From NCBI RefSeq assembly GCF_001653235.2, contig NC_035790.1:2542001-2606000 (forward strand): a DNA stretch of 64,000 nucleotides, in the 5' to 3' direction. Below, in pieces: positions 1 to 11,251 of this stretch. Under the pieces are notes generated by a model. It had not been told where the DNA came from and did not search any database. It worked only from the letters and a program-made list of their open reading frames with translations. This stretch comes from Pochonia chlamydosporia 170. Its lineage: Eukaryota; Ascomycota; Sordariomycetes; Hypocreales; Clavicipitaceae. Positions within the stretch are counted from its first letter, which is position 1. Each line of letters opens with the position of its first letter. Made by a program: the position numbers and the translations under genes.

Positions 1-968
1 TCAAGTTGCGCAGTGTCAAGTCAGCAGACGTGCTCGGCAAGTCGCTATTCAGGGATGTCGAGGCTCAGCTGGGTGAACCGTTTGATCACTTCCCGCTCAA
101 CAGGTCGTACAGCCAATCCAGCCTCGCACCATCCTCTCGATCATTCTGCAGTTCTACTTTGAGGGAGCCAGACTTCAACGAGTTCCTCAATCTCAGCGAC
201 GACGACATTGCTGAATCTACCCCAGAAAGCCCAGCCCTTGATCCTCTCGACAACGATAACGACCATGCAGCACCACCACCCCTGAATCTATCAGCACCAT
301 CATCATGTCGGCCACCAGCTTCCGCGCTTTTAACCTTGACGCCTCCTCGCGCTAGCCGGCCCGCCGCGGCCGCCGCATTTGAGGCTGCCAGAATTGCGAG
401 GCGCTACGATTTTGATTTGGTGTACGTCGTCAATCTCTGGCCAGATACGTCAGCCGCGCCGATCCCTGGCCACAACCTCAACGGCCCTCAAAAGCCAATG
501 ATTGGTCGTCTTCTCGCGGCACATGGCCTTCACCACGTTTCGTCCCCACTGCAAATCTGCGAGTTGATTCACACTCAAGTCCTCAGGTCTGATGGCTGGA
601 TTGAGTACCGAAATCAAGACGCTCAGCCACACGGAATTGCTCGTGGGTTTACGTGTGCCTTTTACACGGGCCAGTACGCACGAAGCACCTCATCTCGCTC
701 TGCTAGTCCAGTTTCAGGTGTCCGCCTGTCTGAGAGAATTGACCGGGGTATTGTGTTCGCCGCTTATCGCAAACCACGAGAAGGTGAAGAAAAGCTCGGC
801 CGAACCTTCAGTGACGAAGAGCTCGGGGACTTGCACCGCGAAGCTGAGGTTCTAGTAGAGATGGTCATTGACATTCACGTTGCCAACAGAAGTCGCCAGC
901 CACCAACCCGAACCTCATTTACTGATGAAACTGGGCCTATGCCTCTCCAGCAAGTCGAAGTGGTCTAA
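1..968 (+). CDS. Unrecognised fungal protein, 3' part only
   Basis: The reading frame is already open at the left edge, so the true start lies outside the window; about 320 C-terminal residues are visible, ending at the stop at 966-968. The first 120 residues are Ser/Pro/Asp-rich and look disordered, including an acidic stretch with DDD and DNDND. After that comes an ordered segment with alternating hydrophobic strands (FDLVYVVNLWP, then RGIVFAAYRK) and a Glu-rich helix near the C-terminus. This pattern is reminiscent of a GAF/PAS-like alpha-beta fold, but that is only an impression. No catalytic motif, signal peptide or membrane segment is visible. Function unknown. Confidence 0.6.
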   Translation, partial: KLRSVKSADVLGKSLFRDVEAQLGEPFDHFPLNRSYSQSSLAPSSRSFCSSTLREPDFNEFLNLSDDDIAESTPESPALDPLDNDNDHAAPPPLNLSAPSSCRPPASALLTLTPPRASRPAAAAAFEAARIARRYDFDLVYVVNLWPDTSAAPIPGHNLNGPQKPMIGRLLAAHGLHHVSSPLQICELIHTQVLRSDGWIEYRNQDAQPHGIARGFTCAFYTGQYARSTSSRSASPVSGVRLSERIDRGIVFAAYRKPREGEEKLGRTFSDEELGDLHREAEVLVEMVIDIHVANRSRQPPTRTSFTDETGPMPLQQVEVV

Positions 969-2092
969 GTCTAATCCACTTGCTTCATCCCTTCTTTCCT
1001 ACTTGGCAATATATTTGCCCACCGAATCTACGCACACTCACATACTGTACGCATACACACTACATGTGCACAACAGCTACACACCTCATTTTTCTTTGTT
1101 TTCTAGTCTGCACCGCATAGTATCGAGGCTCTTTTGTGAATATTTTCTTGCGAGATACCTCAGGGTGGCGATAGTCGTTTTGATTTTTATTTTGTTTTGT
1201 TCCATATTGTGCACGACACCACATGATTATGACCCGGCGTTGGACGTTTGTCGTCGTTTTTTTGCCCTTGAGTGTTTTTCTTCTTCTTGTCTATTACTCC
1301 ATCTGAGCTAATTAGCACTCTTTGAGAGCCTTGGCATTTGCTCATTGCCTGGCGCATGGGGGAGGAGCCTTTGTTCGCACAAGATTATTGAAGGATCAAT
1401 GGCCCAGGGCCAACCAACGTGGAGCAGGGTGTTTGGGAGGCTTCTTTGTTATTTATGGATGCAGGTAAAACAGGATGCATCGCGCGCAGGAAGGACCTGA
1501 TGTGTGTAACAGCGGATCAAGCCGCACAATGCATAGGTAGCACAAACACAAAACCTCGTTAAGTAATGAGGCTGAAAATGTAAACATTTGATATGAGAGG
1601 CCCTTGTTGATTCCCGATGCTGTGCCTCTGTGATAGAAATCTTGTACGAGCCGCAGCAGCCACAGTGACCAAATCACCCGCATGCGGCAGCAACAGGATT
1701 GGATGATGATAGTGTCAGCCGCCAAGGCTGGGAGTACCTAGGTAGGTATATTGACTGTGGCTTTTCTTTTCGTTGTTTCTTTTTCTACTCAAGCCAAATA
1801 TTTCTCTACGTGCAGGCGTTTGGACCCCCTCGAACTGAAACATATTGTCTGTAACAAGCGCAAAAACGACGAGGATCTCCAGCCTACTTACCTAGGTAGG
1901 GAGTCTGTGGTGAAAGTATTTGCCCTTGTCCAAGTATACACCAACACATCTCAATATATCTTGGCACACAACGCGGTATGCGATACCTTGTGCTTGTTTA
2001 AATACTTTTGGATCCCCACTCTGCTTAAGTATCTCGTACGTAAATGTCATAACCCACCAGCTGACCTACATAGGTACCTAGTACATGTCCAT
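969..2092. other. Intergenic region between convergent genes
   Basis: This 1.1 kb stretch separates the 3' end of the left-edge gene from the 3' end of the ABC transporter. It is T-rich after the first stop codon, as expected of a 3' UTR. Its only structured content is a set of 10-bp palindromes (listed separately). The short ORFs show no recognisable protein. Confidence 0.6.
1735..2080. repeat. Three 10-bp palindromes of the CCTAGG/GGTACC type
   Basis: TACCTAGGTA occurs at 1735-1744 and at 1889-1898. The rearranged palindrome TAGGTACCTA occurs at 2071-2080, only 13 bases before the transporter stop codon on the other strand. All three are perfect inverted repeats made of the same TAGGTA half-site. 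They lie where two convergent transcripts end. No function is assigned. Confidence 0.6.
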
Positions 2093-5000
2093 TCATCCAA
2101 TCCTCAACAATCGTCGCAACCGCTGACCCCTGGTATCCCGTCCATCCTCTTCCTGCACATTATTCTCCTTGACAACGCTCAAAAACACACGCTCCAGCGT
2201 CGGCCCACTCACCGAATAATACTCGACGCCCAACGAGTCCTTGTGCCTCTCAATAAGATCAATGACCCGACTCACCGGGCGTCTGCCATCGGCGTCTACG
2301 CCAGGGATTGTGAAACGAATCTGACCACCGAGCATGTCACGCTCCAACTGTGACGACGGCAGCACATCGTGGACCCACGCCCGCACGGCTTCCATCTCCT
2401 CAGGGGTTGAGTTCGGCGCTGAGCCAAGAACTAGTGTCACGTAGTAGTGATTGCTATATTTGTCGCGGAGGGCCTTGGTAGTACCGACGGCGAGAATTGA
2501 CTTGGATATAATGGCCGCGCGGGTGGCTAGTGCGTCGGCTTCCTCCATGGAGTGAGTCTATATTTGGGAAAGTAAGACGTGTCAGTTCGGCTAGTAAGTT
2601 TTGCTCTTTTTTGATTATCTTTACGACCACGTTTTTGTCATGTTTTTGCTACACATCATCTTTTCGGCTAGTTTTCCTTTTTGCTTCTTTTCGATAATGC
2701 CTCGTTTCGGATATTAAAATGACGGGGAGGGGGATGGAGGGAGCGAGGGGAGGGGGGCGGCGCTGCACATAATTTGAAGGGGGCATAGGGCTGACGAGGT
2801 TCACATGGTAGGCAAAACACGTACCGTTAGGAGAACCGAGCGGTTGTGAGCTATCTTTTCAATGACTTTCCAGAATGAACGTTTAGCCACGGCGTCCATG
2901 GCGGACGTAGGTTCGTCGAGGACGAGAACCGGGGGTGTGCCCATGAGAGCAATGGCCAGGCTTAGCTTTCGCTTGTTGCCTCCTGATAATTTGGAGGCGA
3001 GCGTGGACCCATGCGGCGTGAGGTTGAGGCTGTTCATGAGATGGTCGACGTTGCCTTTGACATCCTTGATGCCTTTGATTCGTGCGAAGAAGGCTAGGTG
3101 TTCGCGGGTGCTCATGAAGTCGAGGGCGTCATGCTGTGGGCACACTTTAAAGGGATGATTAGCCAAGGAATGCTCTTGTCAGCTGGCCCTTGGGGAGAGT
3201 GCCAAGGAGACTTTGAGATCAATAAATGACTTACCGCCAAGATGTCGTTGGGCCGAACGAGTCCGTGAGTCCTCACCGCGGAGAAGCACTTTACCGTTGT
3301 CAGGGGATAGTTCTGACTGAATGAGGTTGACGAGGGTTGACTTTCCAGCGCCGTTGGGTCCGATGAGAGCGAGCACGTCGCTCTCTGGCAGACCGAGCGT
3401 GACGTCGTCGACGGCCTTGTTTGAACCAAATGACTTGCTGAGATGGAGGGCGCGGAGGAAGTCGTCGTTGGTGTTTTCCACGCGCATCGTTTCGGCTTCG
3501 ACGTCGTCGGTGACGTTGCCGATGCGTTTTTCCGAGTCTTTGTTGAGGTTGGTTGTTTTGTGCCTGCGAAAGAGGGCCAAGTCACCCTCGATCCAGACAA
3601 TTATGAGCAAGAGGATAATGATTTGGATGACCAAGTACAAAATTGGCGAGCCAAACGAGTATATGCTGCTGGTGGCTGTATGAAGCCCATCTTTGCATCC
3701 GACTTGAGCCACGTTGAGTACCAACATGGCCGCTCGGAACACATTGCCAATGGGCAGGACAATGTTTAGACCAAACGTGATGCCAAGCGTGATGGTGTCC
3801 ATTTGAGCTGCATCTGCGTAGCCAGACCCGACCTGTGGTGTTTGTCAGTAGGAGCAGTCTTGGGAACAAATCTTGACTTACACCAAAGCCAATGGCCGCA
3901 ATCGCATACATGAGCAAGCTGATTCCTGCAGTGGCAATAAACGACTTGAGGGGACCGGCAACAAAGTGGGAAATGACATAACCCAGGAGAATGGCTGCGA
4001 ATCCGTACAGAATCAAAATCGGTAGCATTATCCATATGTCGTGGAAGAAGGGCAGCTGGGTGAACATGATGGCCGTAACGCCCACAGCAATCATGACGAC
4101 AAACATGAAATCAAATAGCGAGTATGCTACCCAGAGGGGACCTCTGCGAACACCATTTGCATACTCGAGCGGTCTGACCTTGCGATCCTTTTCAATCGCA
4201 GGGTACAAGACAAAGGCAGCTGGGTAGATGGCCTGGACTAGTGTGAAGAAGATGGCGTACAGGAGACCGTTATTATCAGCACTCTACAAGTACTTGGTTA
4301 GTATTCCATGATTCAAGGCTGTCGGGCTCTTCAAACGTACCTTTCGAGTTTGTGCGAACCCTCCCTGTGACGAAATGATCTCAACACCACTAATCATCTG
4401 CGACCACAGGGACAGAATCTTTGGCGCTTCCGGCCGCCCATACGAGTTGATCTGACAAGCAAGAATGGGAGCATCACTGGCTGATCCGCCGTAGATACCG
4501 CCTGACGAAGAGACTCTACTCCTCTGGTCTTGCCAGTAGCTCAAAAACTTGTCCTTGGTTTCCAGGTTGGGAGCAAACGCGCGAGACTGGTTTGCCTGAA
4601 CCCGGCTGAGAGAAAAGATGTGTTTCTTGACCAAGGCGTCAATCTGGTCTTGTGCCGAGAGAGGAGCGACAGGAAACTTGGGGCAATATGAACCCGTACA
4701 ATCGCCATAGTAGTAAAACGGTTCGGGACTTGGCTGACTAAACGACGGCTCAAGAAACTCACAGGACGGCGGTGCATACCCCTTGAGCAGACGATCGAAG
4801 AAGGGGTTGATAATGAGCGGCAGGGCGAGTACGTAAAAGTACGGCCACCAGAATCTCTTGAGGATGGTCAGCCTCTTCCGGAAGAGTATGCCAACTTGGC
4901 CCGCAAAGGAAACAATGGTGCCGGGTGTCATTTCGAAACCAGACGACGCCTCCTGAGCAATCATCTTTTGAGCTTCCTGGAGTTCAGGTTCATCCGCAAC

Positions 5001-7271
5001 GTTGAGAAAGACATCCTCGACTTGAGGCCCCGCCATGGACACGTCCGTGACGCCTGCTGCCGCGAATTCAGACAAGAGTTGTGCCGCGGATCGAGAATCA
5101 GGCGTCGAGTACACCAAGCTGTCTTGATGCAGCACCGCATTATACGATACATCCAACCTAGGCGCATCGTGAGGGACGTGAAGCCGATAACCACCGCCGT
5201 ACAAGTTCTTCAATTCGGCCGGCGTGCCGTGGCAGCGAACCGTTCCCTTGGATAAAATAACAATATGATCTGCGAGGACGTCCACTTCATCGAGAAAGTG
5301 CGTCGTAAAGAGGATGCTTCTCTTGGAGCGTTGGTCCAGCAGAATATCCCAAATAACACGACGAGACAGCGGATCCAAGCCAGATGTACACTCATCGATA
5401 AGACAAACGGACGAGTCACCCACAAACATGCACGCGAGTTGAAGCTTGCGCTTCTGACCACCACTAAGCGTCCTTGCATAACTCTTTCGCTTCTTGGTTA
5501 AGTCGCAATCGGCAATCAACCTGCCGAGGTCGCCGTCCGTCTCGTTACCAGACTTGATACTTCGCCAGATAGACATGTGCTCGCTGACGGTGAGGTTATC
5601 CCACAGCGTGTTTCTCTGAGGACAAATACCAATCTGCGAGGGCGTGGCATCCAAATTCACAGTTCCAGCCGTGGGACTAATAAATCCGGCCATCATGTGC
5701 AGAGTGGTCGTCTTGCCCGATCCATTCGGACCAACAAGACACAATATCTGGCCCTTGTGGCCCTGCAGACTCACGCCATCTACCGCCGTCACAGCCCGTC
5801 GTTTGCCACAGCAAAACATCTTTTCCAAAAAGTTAGGCGTGAAGCGCTTCTTCAGACTCACCGCCTCGGCCACGACGTTGCCATTAGGATTCTTGCCGCC
5901 AGAGAAGGATCTATTGCGAAAGTCGATGCCGTGCATAAACTTCTCCACAATGATGGCCAGTATGGGATAGACGACAATGTGGATGGCCAGAAATGCAAGC
6001 ATAGTCGACTGCGTGACATTGTACGAGGTTGAATTGATGCCGTAGTCGGGCCTGGGAAGCTTGGTGATGTCGGCCTTCATCTCCGCCAGCTCCCAGAGAC
6101 ACATTTGCTGCAGGAAGAACAGGTGGTTGGAGCTCGAGAAGATCAATGTCAGGGGGTACACGCCCTCGGCCAAGGGTTTCGTCGGTATATACTGGAAACT
6201 ATACACTTGGGCGGCGACAGACATGAGGAGGAAGACGCCAACGACATATACGGCCGACACGCGGGACTTTGTGAAGAAGGACGACGCAAACACGGTTGAG
6301 CTGTTGACTGCCATTCCCAGCAGAACCTGCCACCCGATGAGGGTGCCAATGTCCGAGGTAGGGAACAAGATGCGCCAGTAGAGGCCGCCGAAGCCGATAA
6401 ACGCAGGCAGACAGGCGAGGTTATACACAATCAGCCAGCTCAGAACACGGGCAGCCGTGGCACTCCCTCCACCCATGGCGTCCACGAGTTGTGCCATGCC
6501 GGACTCTCGCTCCGAAGTAATCTGGCTGGTCAACCGGTATATAATCAGCCAGAAGCAGCTGAACAATGCGAAGCCGTACATGGTGCCGACCTGTGCTACA
6601 AACACGCTCCGTTGGCCCTGGGATCTGCTCTCTTCCGTCTGGTACGTATACATGAACGCCTCAGGAACGGTGGTGGCGTTTGTAATGGCGTTGTTGATAG
6701 CCAGCTGCAGCGGCATGTAAAGAGTCTCCTGGTCGCTGTTGTGTTCACTGACACTGAAGTGCGTGTCGTCGCGGACCGGATCAGCACGAATCGTGTACTG
6801 CCAGGTATGTTTTCCCGGCGAAGACGTAAAGTCGACAGCGCCCTCGGTCAAGGGAGAGTCCCAAAAGGTGACAGCGGCGTGACAGTCGCTGACCCCGCGG
6901 AGGCTGGCGAGACACAGGGTGGAAAGCTGGCTCTCATCGTCAAGGTGGTGAATCAGACTCTTGTCAATGTTTTTGGTAAAGGTGGTTATCACGCGGTCCA
7001 CGTCTGGTCCGAGGGATGGTTTCTTGACAATGACGAGCTTCTTGCCGTCGGTGATGGAAAAGTCTCGAATCGGAGCTGGAGATCCCACGCCGAAGCGGCT
7101 CGAGGGGGTTATAAACGACGGGATGGACAGGAGGACGGCGAGAATGGCGAGGGGCAGGCCGTATGTGAAGAGGAGGAAACTGATGGGTTGTCGAACGACG
7201 GTTGCCAGGAAGTTCTTGTAGCATAGGGCGGCTGTCTGACGGATAAACTGTCTCAAGTTGAAGACGGCCAT
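2093..7271 (-). CDS. Full-size ABC-A family transporter
   Basis: Spliced from five exons: 7271-4341, 4283-3882, 3832-3235, 3144-2825 and 2557-2093, giving about 1571 residues. The order is TMD1-NBD1-TMD2-NBD2. A membrane anchor near residues 30-50 is followed by a large extracytoplasmic loop and a helix bundle at about 230-445. NBD1 has Walker A GPNGSGKTT (about 514-522), Q-loop CPQRN, signature LSGGQKRK, Walker B LIDE and H-loop TTHFLDE. NBD2 has GPNGAGKST, CPQHD, LSGGNKRK, VLDE and TTHSMEE. This is the ABCA arrangement, a family that in animals moves lipids; the substrate here cannot be told. NBD1 reads DECTSGLDP where DEPTSGLDP is usual, and the NBD2 D-loop reads SAMDA. Introns are 57, 49, 90 and 267 nt; the last is unusually long and C-rich in the transcript. 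The start is the first ATG before a long open exon. Confidence 0.9.
2719..2762 (+). other. G-run tract inside the last ABC transporter intron
   Basis: At least five runs of three to six G separated by one to five bases lie on the plus strand. This satisfies the simple G-quadruplex pattern (four G3+ runs with loops of 1-7). The gene is on the minus strand, so the G-rich strand is the template and the RNA is C-rich. Folding is inferred from pattern only. Confidence 0.5.
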
Positions 7272-9449
7272 GTTGGCAACGTCTTTGACAACTTGGAGTC
7301 GTTGAGGGACTGAAAGGGGGGAAGGTGTTTGCAGGCTCTGCGGCCGCAGTGAAACGCTGTGCTACCTCGTCTCGAGGTTGTTATATTAATCAAACGAATG
7401 AAATACCACAAAAGTAGAAAAAGACTGAAAATTGTAATAGATAAAGGGGTGGTGATGAAGTTGATAGCTCAGGGACACATGTCACACAACAGAAGACATC
7501 AACCAACAAGCTGTTAGACCAGTCACATCTGGTATCGGAAACTCCTGACCGTGCATATTAATAAAGAGCTACACTTCGCTTCTACACACTTACAGACCAA
7601 AAAAAAAAAATGTAAAATGGATCATCATGAGTTCGTGCTACCGTGGCATCAGCCCATGCAAAGATATTCCCAATTCCCACTCGGCCAGCATCCCAAAACA
7701 ACCAAGCGGCGATGCCAAGAGCCAACTAGCACGGGATGTATTGCACAACAAAGGACTCGTGGTCTTGCCAAGAGAGCATCAGTTTCCAGGGTCACTGCCT
7801 AAAGGGCTCAGCTAGCTACCCAGGGCCATCCGTCTAGTTGACCTACACGACGGGTATCGTGCAGCTTGTGGTTCAGGATAATTCCCACCAACCAAGACTG
7901 CCTCTCGGTTGCTCGTATTGGAGTCTCTAAACACAAGCTTACACGCCATTGGCTCTTGGGCTGAGCGTGGGGGAACAATCCGAGAAAAGCCCCCGGGCCA
8001 TTTCCGAGCACAGTGTACATGTAGCGGGCCATTTGAGGGCTCAGCGCTGCTCGGCTGTCAAAAAGCCCACTGTTGCCCACGGAGATCCCTGTAGAGCCCT
8101 GTAAAATGATGCAAGAACGCGCGTCCCCAGCATCATTGCAGGGGGTCGGTCTGTCCACCTGCATATCTGGTCAACTGGTCCATGTCAACATTGAAGCCTT
8201 GCCCATCAATCTCGAAAGACAACATTGAGGTGATTGATGGATGAGTGCCATTCTCTTCGCATCAACGGTGTGGGCAGGGCTGTTGATCGGCTGGCAATCA
8301 GAGCACTGCCTCTACAGCCCTGTCTGCGCAGTCTGTTCATCGGCATTCACATCTTTGATTAAGTTGTGCCAGTGTTGTGCTTCCTCTGCAGTTTGGGCCG
8401 TGATTTGATGGAAGGCGCTCAGGAACGTTCATCAGGATGAGTTTGGCACACCTATATGTCTGCCTGATCCTCAGTAGCGAGCATCGCAATCATTGTACAT
8501 CAAACTGTCCTCTGCCTGGGGAACAAGCCTCATCTCCAACAGGTTCCAACGCGCTGCCAAGGAAAATCTTGCCAACAGAACGCAACCATTCTCAGTTCCG
8601 GGCTCGCTTCTATCTCCATTTGCAATAAGCATAAGCATAACAAGTGCCGTTTGCCGTCCCAACTTGGACACCGCCGAGCCAGATGAAGCTATCCCATCCA
8701 GGGATCATCTCTGGCCTCTACGGCTTGAACCGAGCGGAGGCTGAGCTCAATGGCAGAATGTGTTTACCATCAGTCAGGTACAGAGTAGGGATACTGGATG
8801 TCAAAGCGTGCAGTGAATGCTGCGCCATACCCAACCCTGTAGCTTAGTTGAATACCTGCTGCCTCAATTGTGTGCATGAGTGTTTCCAATGCCCAGATGG
8901 TGTAAATTAGATTCGGATTCGAAACCATCAACGTTGTTGCAAGGTGTATTCATGCGTAATCTATTTCCTCTATCGGAGTGCATCGACATCCCGTCATTCA
9001 CCAAGACAATCATAAGCAACTCCATAGCATCCAGACTCTCTCTCGACGACACTTACACACATCAGCCTCTAATAGTATCCCCGCAAAACCATACATACAA
9101 GGTCCCAGGCCGTCTCTCCATGTCGTTGGTAGGGCTCATTTCTACAGGGCTTAGCTGCTCCATTCTTTCGCTGGGGATGCCCAAAGCAGCACTTGCGTGC
9201 GTAATCCTCCTCCACCAGCTGCCGACGGCGTCAAAATAGGCCTGCCTCGAACAGATCGCAAACTGCCCATTGGTCAACGGCGTTGTTGGTCGTTCGCATT
9301 ATATATGTATTTGTTATGAAACCCTCTCAAACATCCTGACACGGTTGTGTCGTCGAGCACCAGGCACGTCCCCGTTGCAGCAGACGAGCCTGCACAGGTC
9401 GGGGGTAACAGCCTCCGAGCACTGTCGTCTCGAAAATGACTCCCACCTC
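7272..9449. other. 2.2 kb intergenic region upstream of the ABC transporter
   Basis: This region contains the transporter promoter at its left end, including an AT-rich stretch with minus-strand TTAATATAAC at about 7379-7388, roughly 110 bases before the ATG. An A-tract lies near 7600-7610. The right end is the 3' flank of the PP2A activator gene. ORFs of up to 119 codons occur on both strands, but none shows a domain, signal peptide or plausible intron structure. I see no transposon or RNA gene. Confidence 0.5.
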
Positions 9450-10769
9450 TCAGTCAAATGGGATCCGCCGCAAGGTATCGCCTCTGGCCCCCTTCTTCAT
9501 CTCCTGCGCAGCTGCAATGCTGCTAGGTACCTTGATCCCACAGCAATCGCCCCAGCCTGTGCCGTTGTGAGCGTGATCTGAGTGGTCGGTCGAGTCTGAG
9601 GTGACGCGGCCGTCGTCTTCATCATCGTGACCGTCAACTCCGTCATCCTCACTCATTCCTTCCACTGCCAGCACCAGCGATCCAAACAAAAAGTGCTGCA
9701 TCACGGGCAATTTACCTAGCACCTCGGCCACAAACATTCGACGCATTCCGCCGTCAATCTTGGACCACGACTTGGCTGACGAGATGTCGTCCAGCATGGG
9801 GCTGTGCCATCTCAATCCCTTGACTGTCTTTGTGTCGTTGACAAAGGCGACCTGCCCGAGGTACAGGTAATCTCTGCTAAATTCCTCAATGGTCAGTTGT
9901 TGGTGGATAGACCGCGGTGTGATGTACGGGTGGTGTAATAGTTGGGATGCCCCAAAGAGAAACGGGAGAAACTGGTAGTCGTCCAATCCCCATACGCCGT
10001 GAGAGCCCGCCGGTTCGAGGTAGTAAGTCATTTGAACCGTTCGCATCAGGGACAGGTATTTTGAGAAAACGGTAAGCGTGACGGCCTTGAAGTCGCGTTT
10101 CTGCAAAAGCCCCAGCTGGTAGAGACACAGGAGCCAGATCATAAAGTTGAGCTCGTGGCCAGAGCCATAGTCGATGCGATTACGGTTTCCAAAGGACTGG
10201 TCAAGATATGTTGACACTTCTGTAACAGCCTGTTCGATTTCTATGCCCAGGCTCTTGTGCCATTTTGCGGAATTCTCCGACACGAGGTCGAGGAATCCTC
10301 TAAATGCCTTGTTTCCAAATCTCGAGCCTCCTTGTTCGTTTGGAGGGGATTTTGCAACCAGGTCTTCTGCTTCGCCTAGGATGTTCAGAATGGCCTTTAC
10401 GGTGTCGCTGAGGTCGTCGTTCTTGATGGCTGAGCATGGGGTGTCAACCACGCTTTCGGCGAGTCCAAATATCCATGCCTTGATCAGGCTCTGCGTGGGA
10501 GACTGCAAAAATGTCTCGTGGTCCTTTCTCGATAGAATCCTCCTCTTGGGTACCATAAAGGTCCAGCTAGAGATGTCTGGTGGCGAGGGAAGTGCGGGAG
10601 TCTCGGGAACTGGAGTCTGGTTTGCAGGTTCCTGTCGACGGCGTCGAGGCCCGAGCTTTGGAATCCTATCTTTTAGGTTTGGGATCGCGGATGCAGCATC
10701 GCGTAGCGAAGCCGACTGTGATGAAGCCATGCTGAGTTGTGACAGTGGGTAGATATGATAGTTTTTCAC
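9450..10769 (-). CDS. RRD1: PP2A phosphatase activator (PTPA), Rrd1 type
   Basis: Single exon, up to 439 residues. The family supplies a peptidyl-prolyl isomerase / PP2A-activating protein that helps load metal into the PP2A catalytic subunit. After a disordered Pro/Arg-rich N-terminus of about 75 residues, the PTPA fold starts at FMVPKRRILSRKDHETF. It includes the hallmark segments YGSGHELNF, GVWGLDDYQFLPFLFGA and LGKLPVMQHFLFGSL. After an acidic linker the C-terminus ends with WGDCCGIKVPSS. That tail is what makes me favour Rrd1 over the shorter Rrd2; this distinction is from memory. An in-frame ATG at 10730 (MASSQS) is an equally plausible start, because the 13 residues before it look like leader sequence. 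The gene is divergent from RRP46. Confidence 0.9.
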   Translation of the reverse strand: MKNYHIYPLSQLSMASSQSASLRDAASAIPNLKDRIPKLGPRRRRQEPANQTPVPETPALPSPPDISSWTFMVPKRRILSRKDHETFLQSPTQSLIKAWIFGLAESVVDTPCSAIKNDDLSDTVKAILNILGEAEDLVAKSPPNEQGGSRFGNKAFRGFLDLVSENSAKWHKSLGIEIEQAVTEVSTYLDQSFGNRNRIDYGSGHELNFMIWLLCLYQLGLLQKRDFKAVTLTVFSKYLSLMRTVQMTYYLEPAGSHGVWGLDDYQFLPFLFGASQLLHHPYITPRSIHQQLTIEEFSRDYLYLGQVAFVNDTKTVKGLRWHSPMLDDISSAKSWSKIDGGMRRMFVAEVLGKLPVMQHFLFGSLVLAVEGMSEDDGVDGHDDEDDGRVTSDSTDHSDHAHNGTGWGDCCGIKVPSSIAAAQEMKKGARGDTLRRIPFD

Positions 10770-11251
10770 GGTGGGTTGGAGCTACACAGCTTGGAGAGTT
10801 GAAGCTGTGGATATCAAATAACATTGAATGTCAAAAGGTGGCGAGGTCTGGTCTGGTGGGATGGATTAGTGGCAGCCCCGCCATCGACAGCCATTGGCTG
10901 TGACGAGCTTCCACCTTGATATCCCAGACCTCCATGCACCAGCGTGGTATGTTGTTACCGCTTGTTATCTCGCCCAATATAGCCGCATTCTATGGAAACG
11001 CAAAATGATTTATTGCAGTATACCTGTGATGGCAAATATTCTGGCTTCATCAATAGCTGCAGGAAATACGCAGTGTGCATAATTACAGTCCGGTCCACTA
11101 CTAGACCCCAACTCAGTCAGATAGCACTTGACCAGACCCCACAACAGCTTGCCTCAAGCGTCACTGGCTATCAGACCAGACTTTATCAACATAAAATTCA
11201 TCCAAAAGCAAACCAGACGCCATCACGCACCACCCTCAAACCGCCCTCGAA
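10770..11251. promoter_or_regulatory. Divergent promoter between RRD1 and RRP46
   Basis: This 480-base interval serves two genes transcribed away from each other. It carries GTCTGG tandem elements at 10845-10860 and, inverted, at 11172-11181. No TATA box is obvious on either side, as is common for housekeeping genes. Confidence 0.5.
10845..10860 (+). promoter_or_regulatory. GGTCTGGTCTGGTGGG element
   Basis: A tandem GGTCTG-type repeat 76 bases upstream of the longer RRD1 start. The string GTCTGGTCTGGTGGGA recurs exactly at 25753-25768, in the NAS2/PWI divergent promoter. A shorter inverted form, CAGACCAGAC, lies at 11172-11181 on the RRP46 side. The regulatory role is inferred from recurrence and position only. 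Confidence 0.4.

Noticed and set aside
7808..8164. 118-codon minus ORF in the gap after the ABC transporter
   Set aside because: No motif, no intron pattern, and overlapping ORFs on the other strand look equally good. Not supported.
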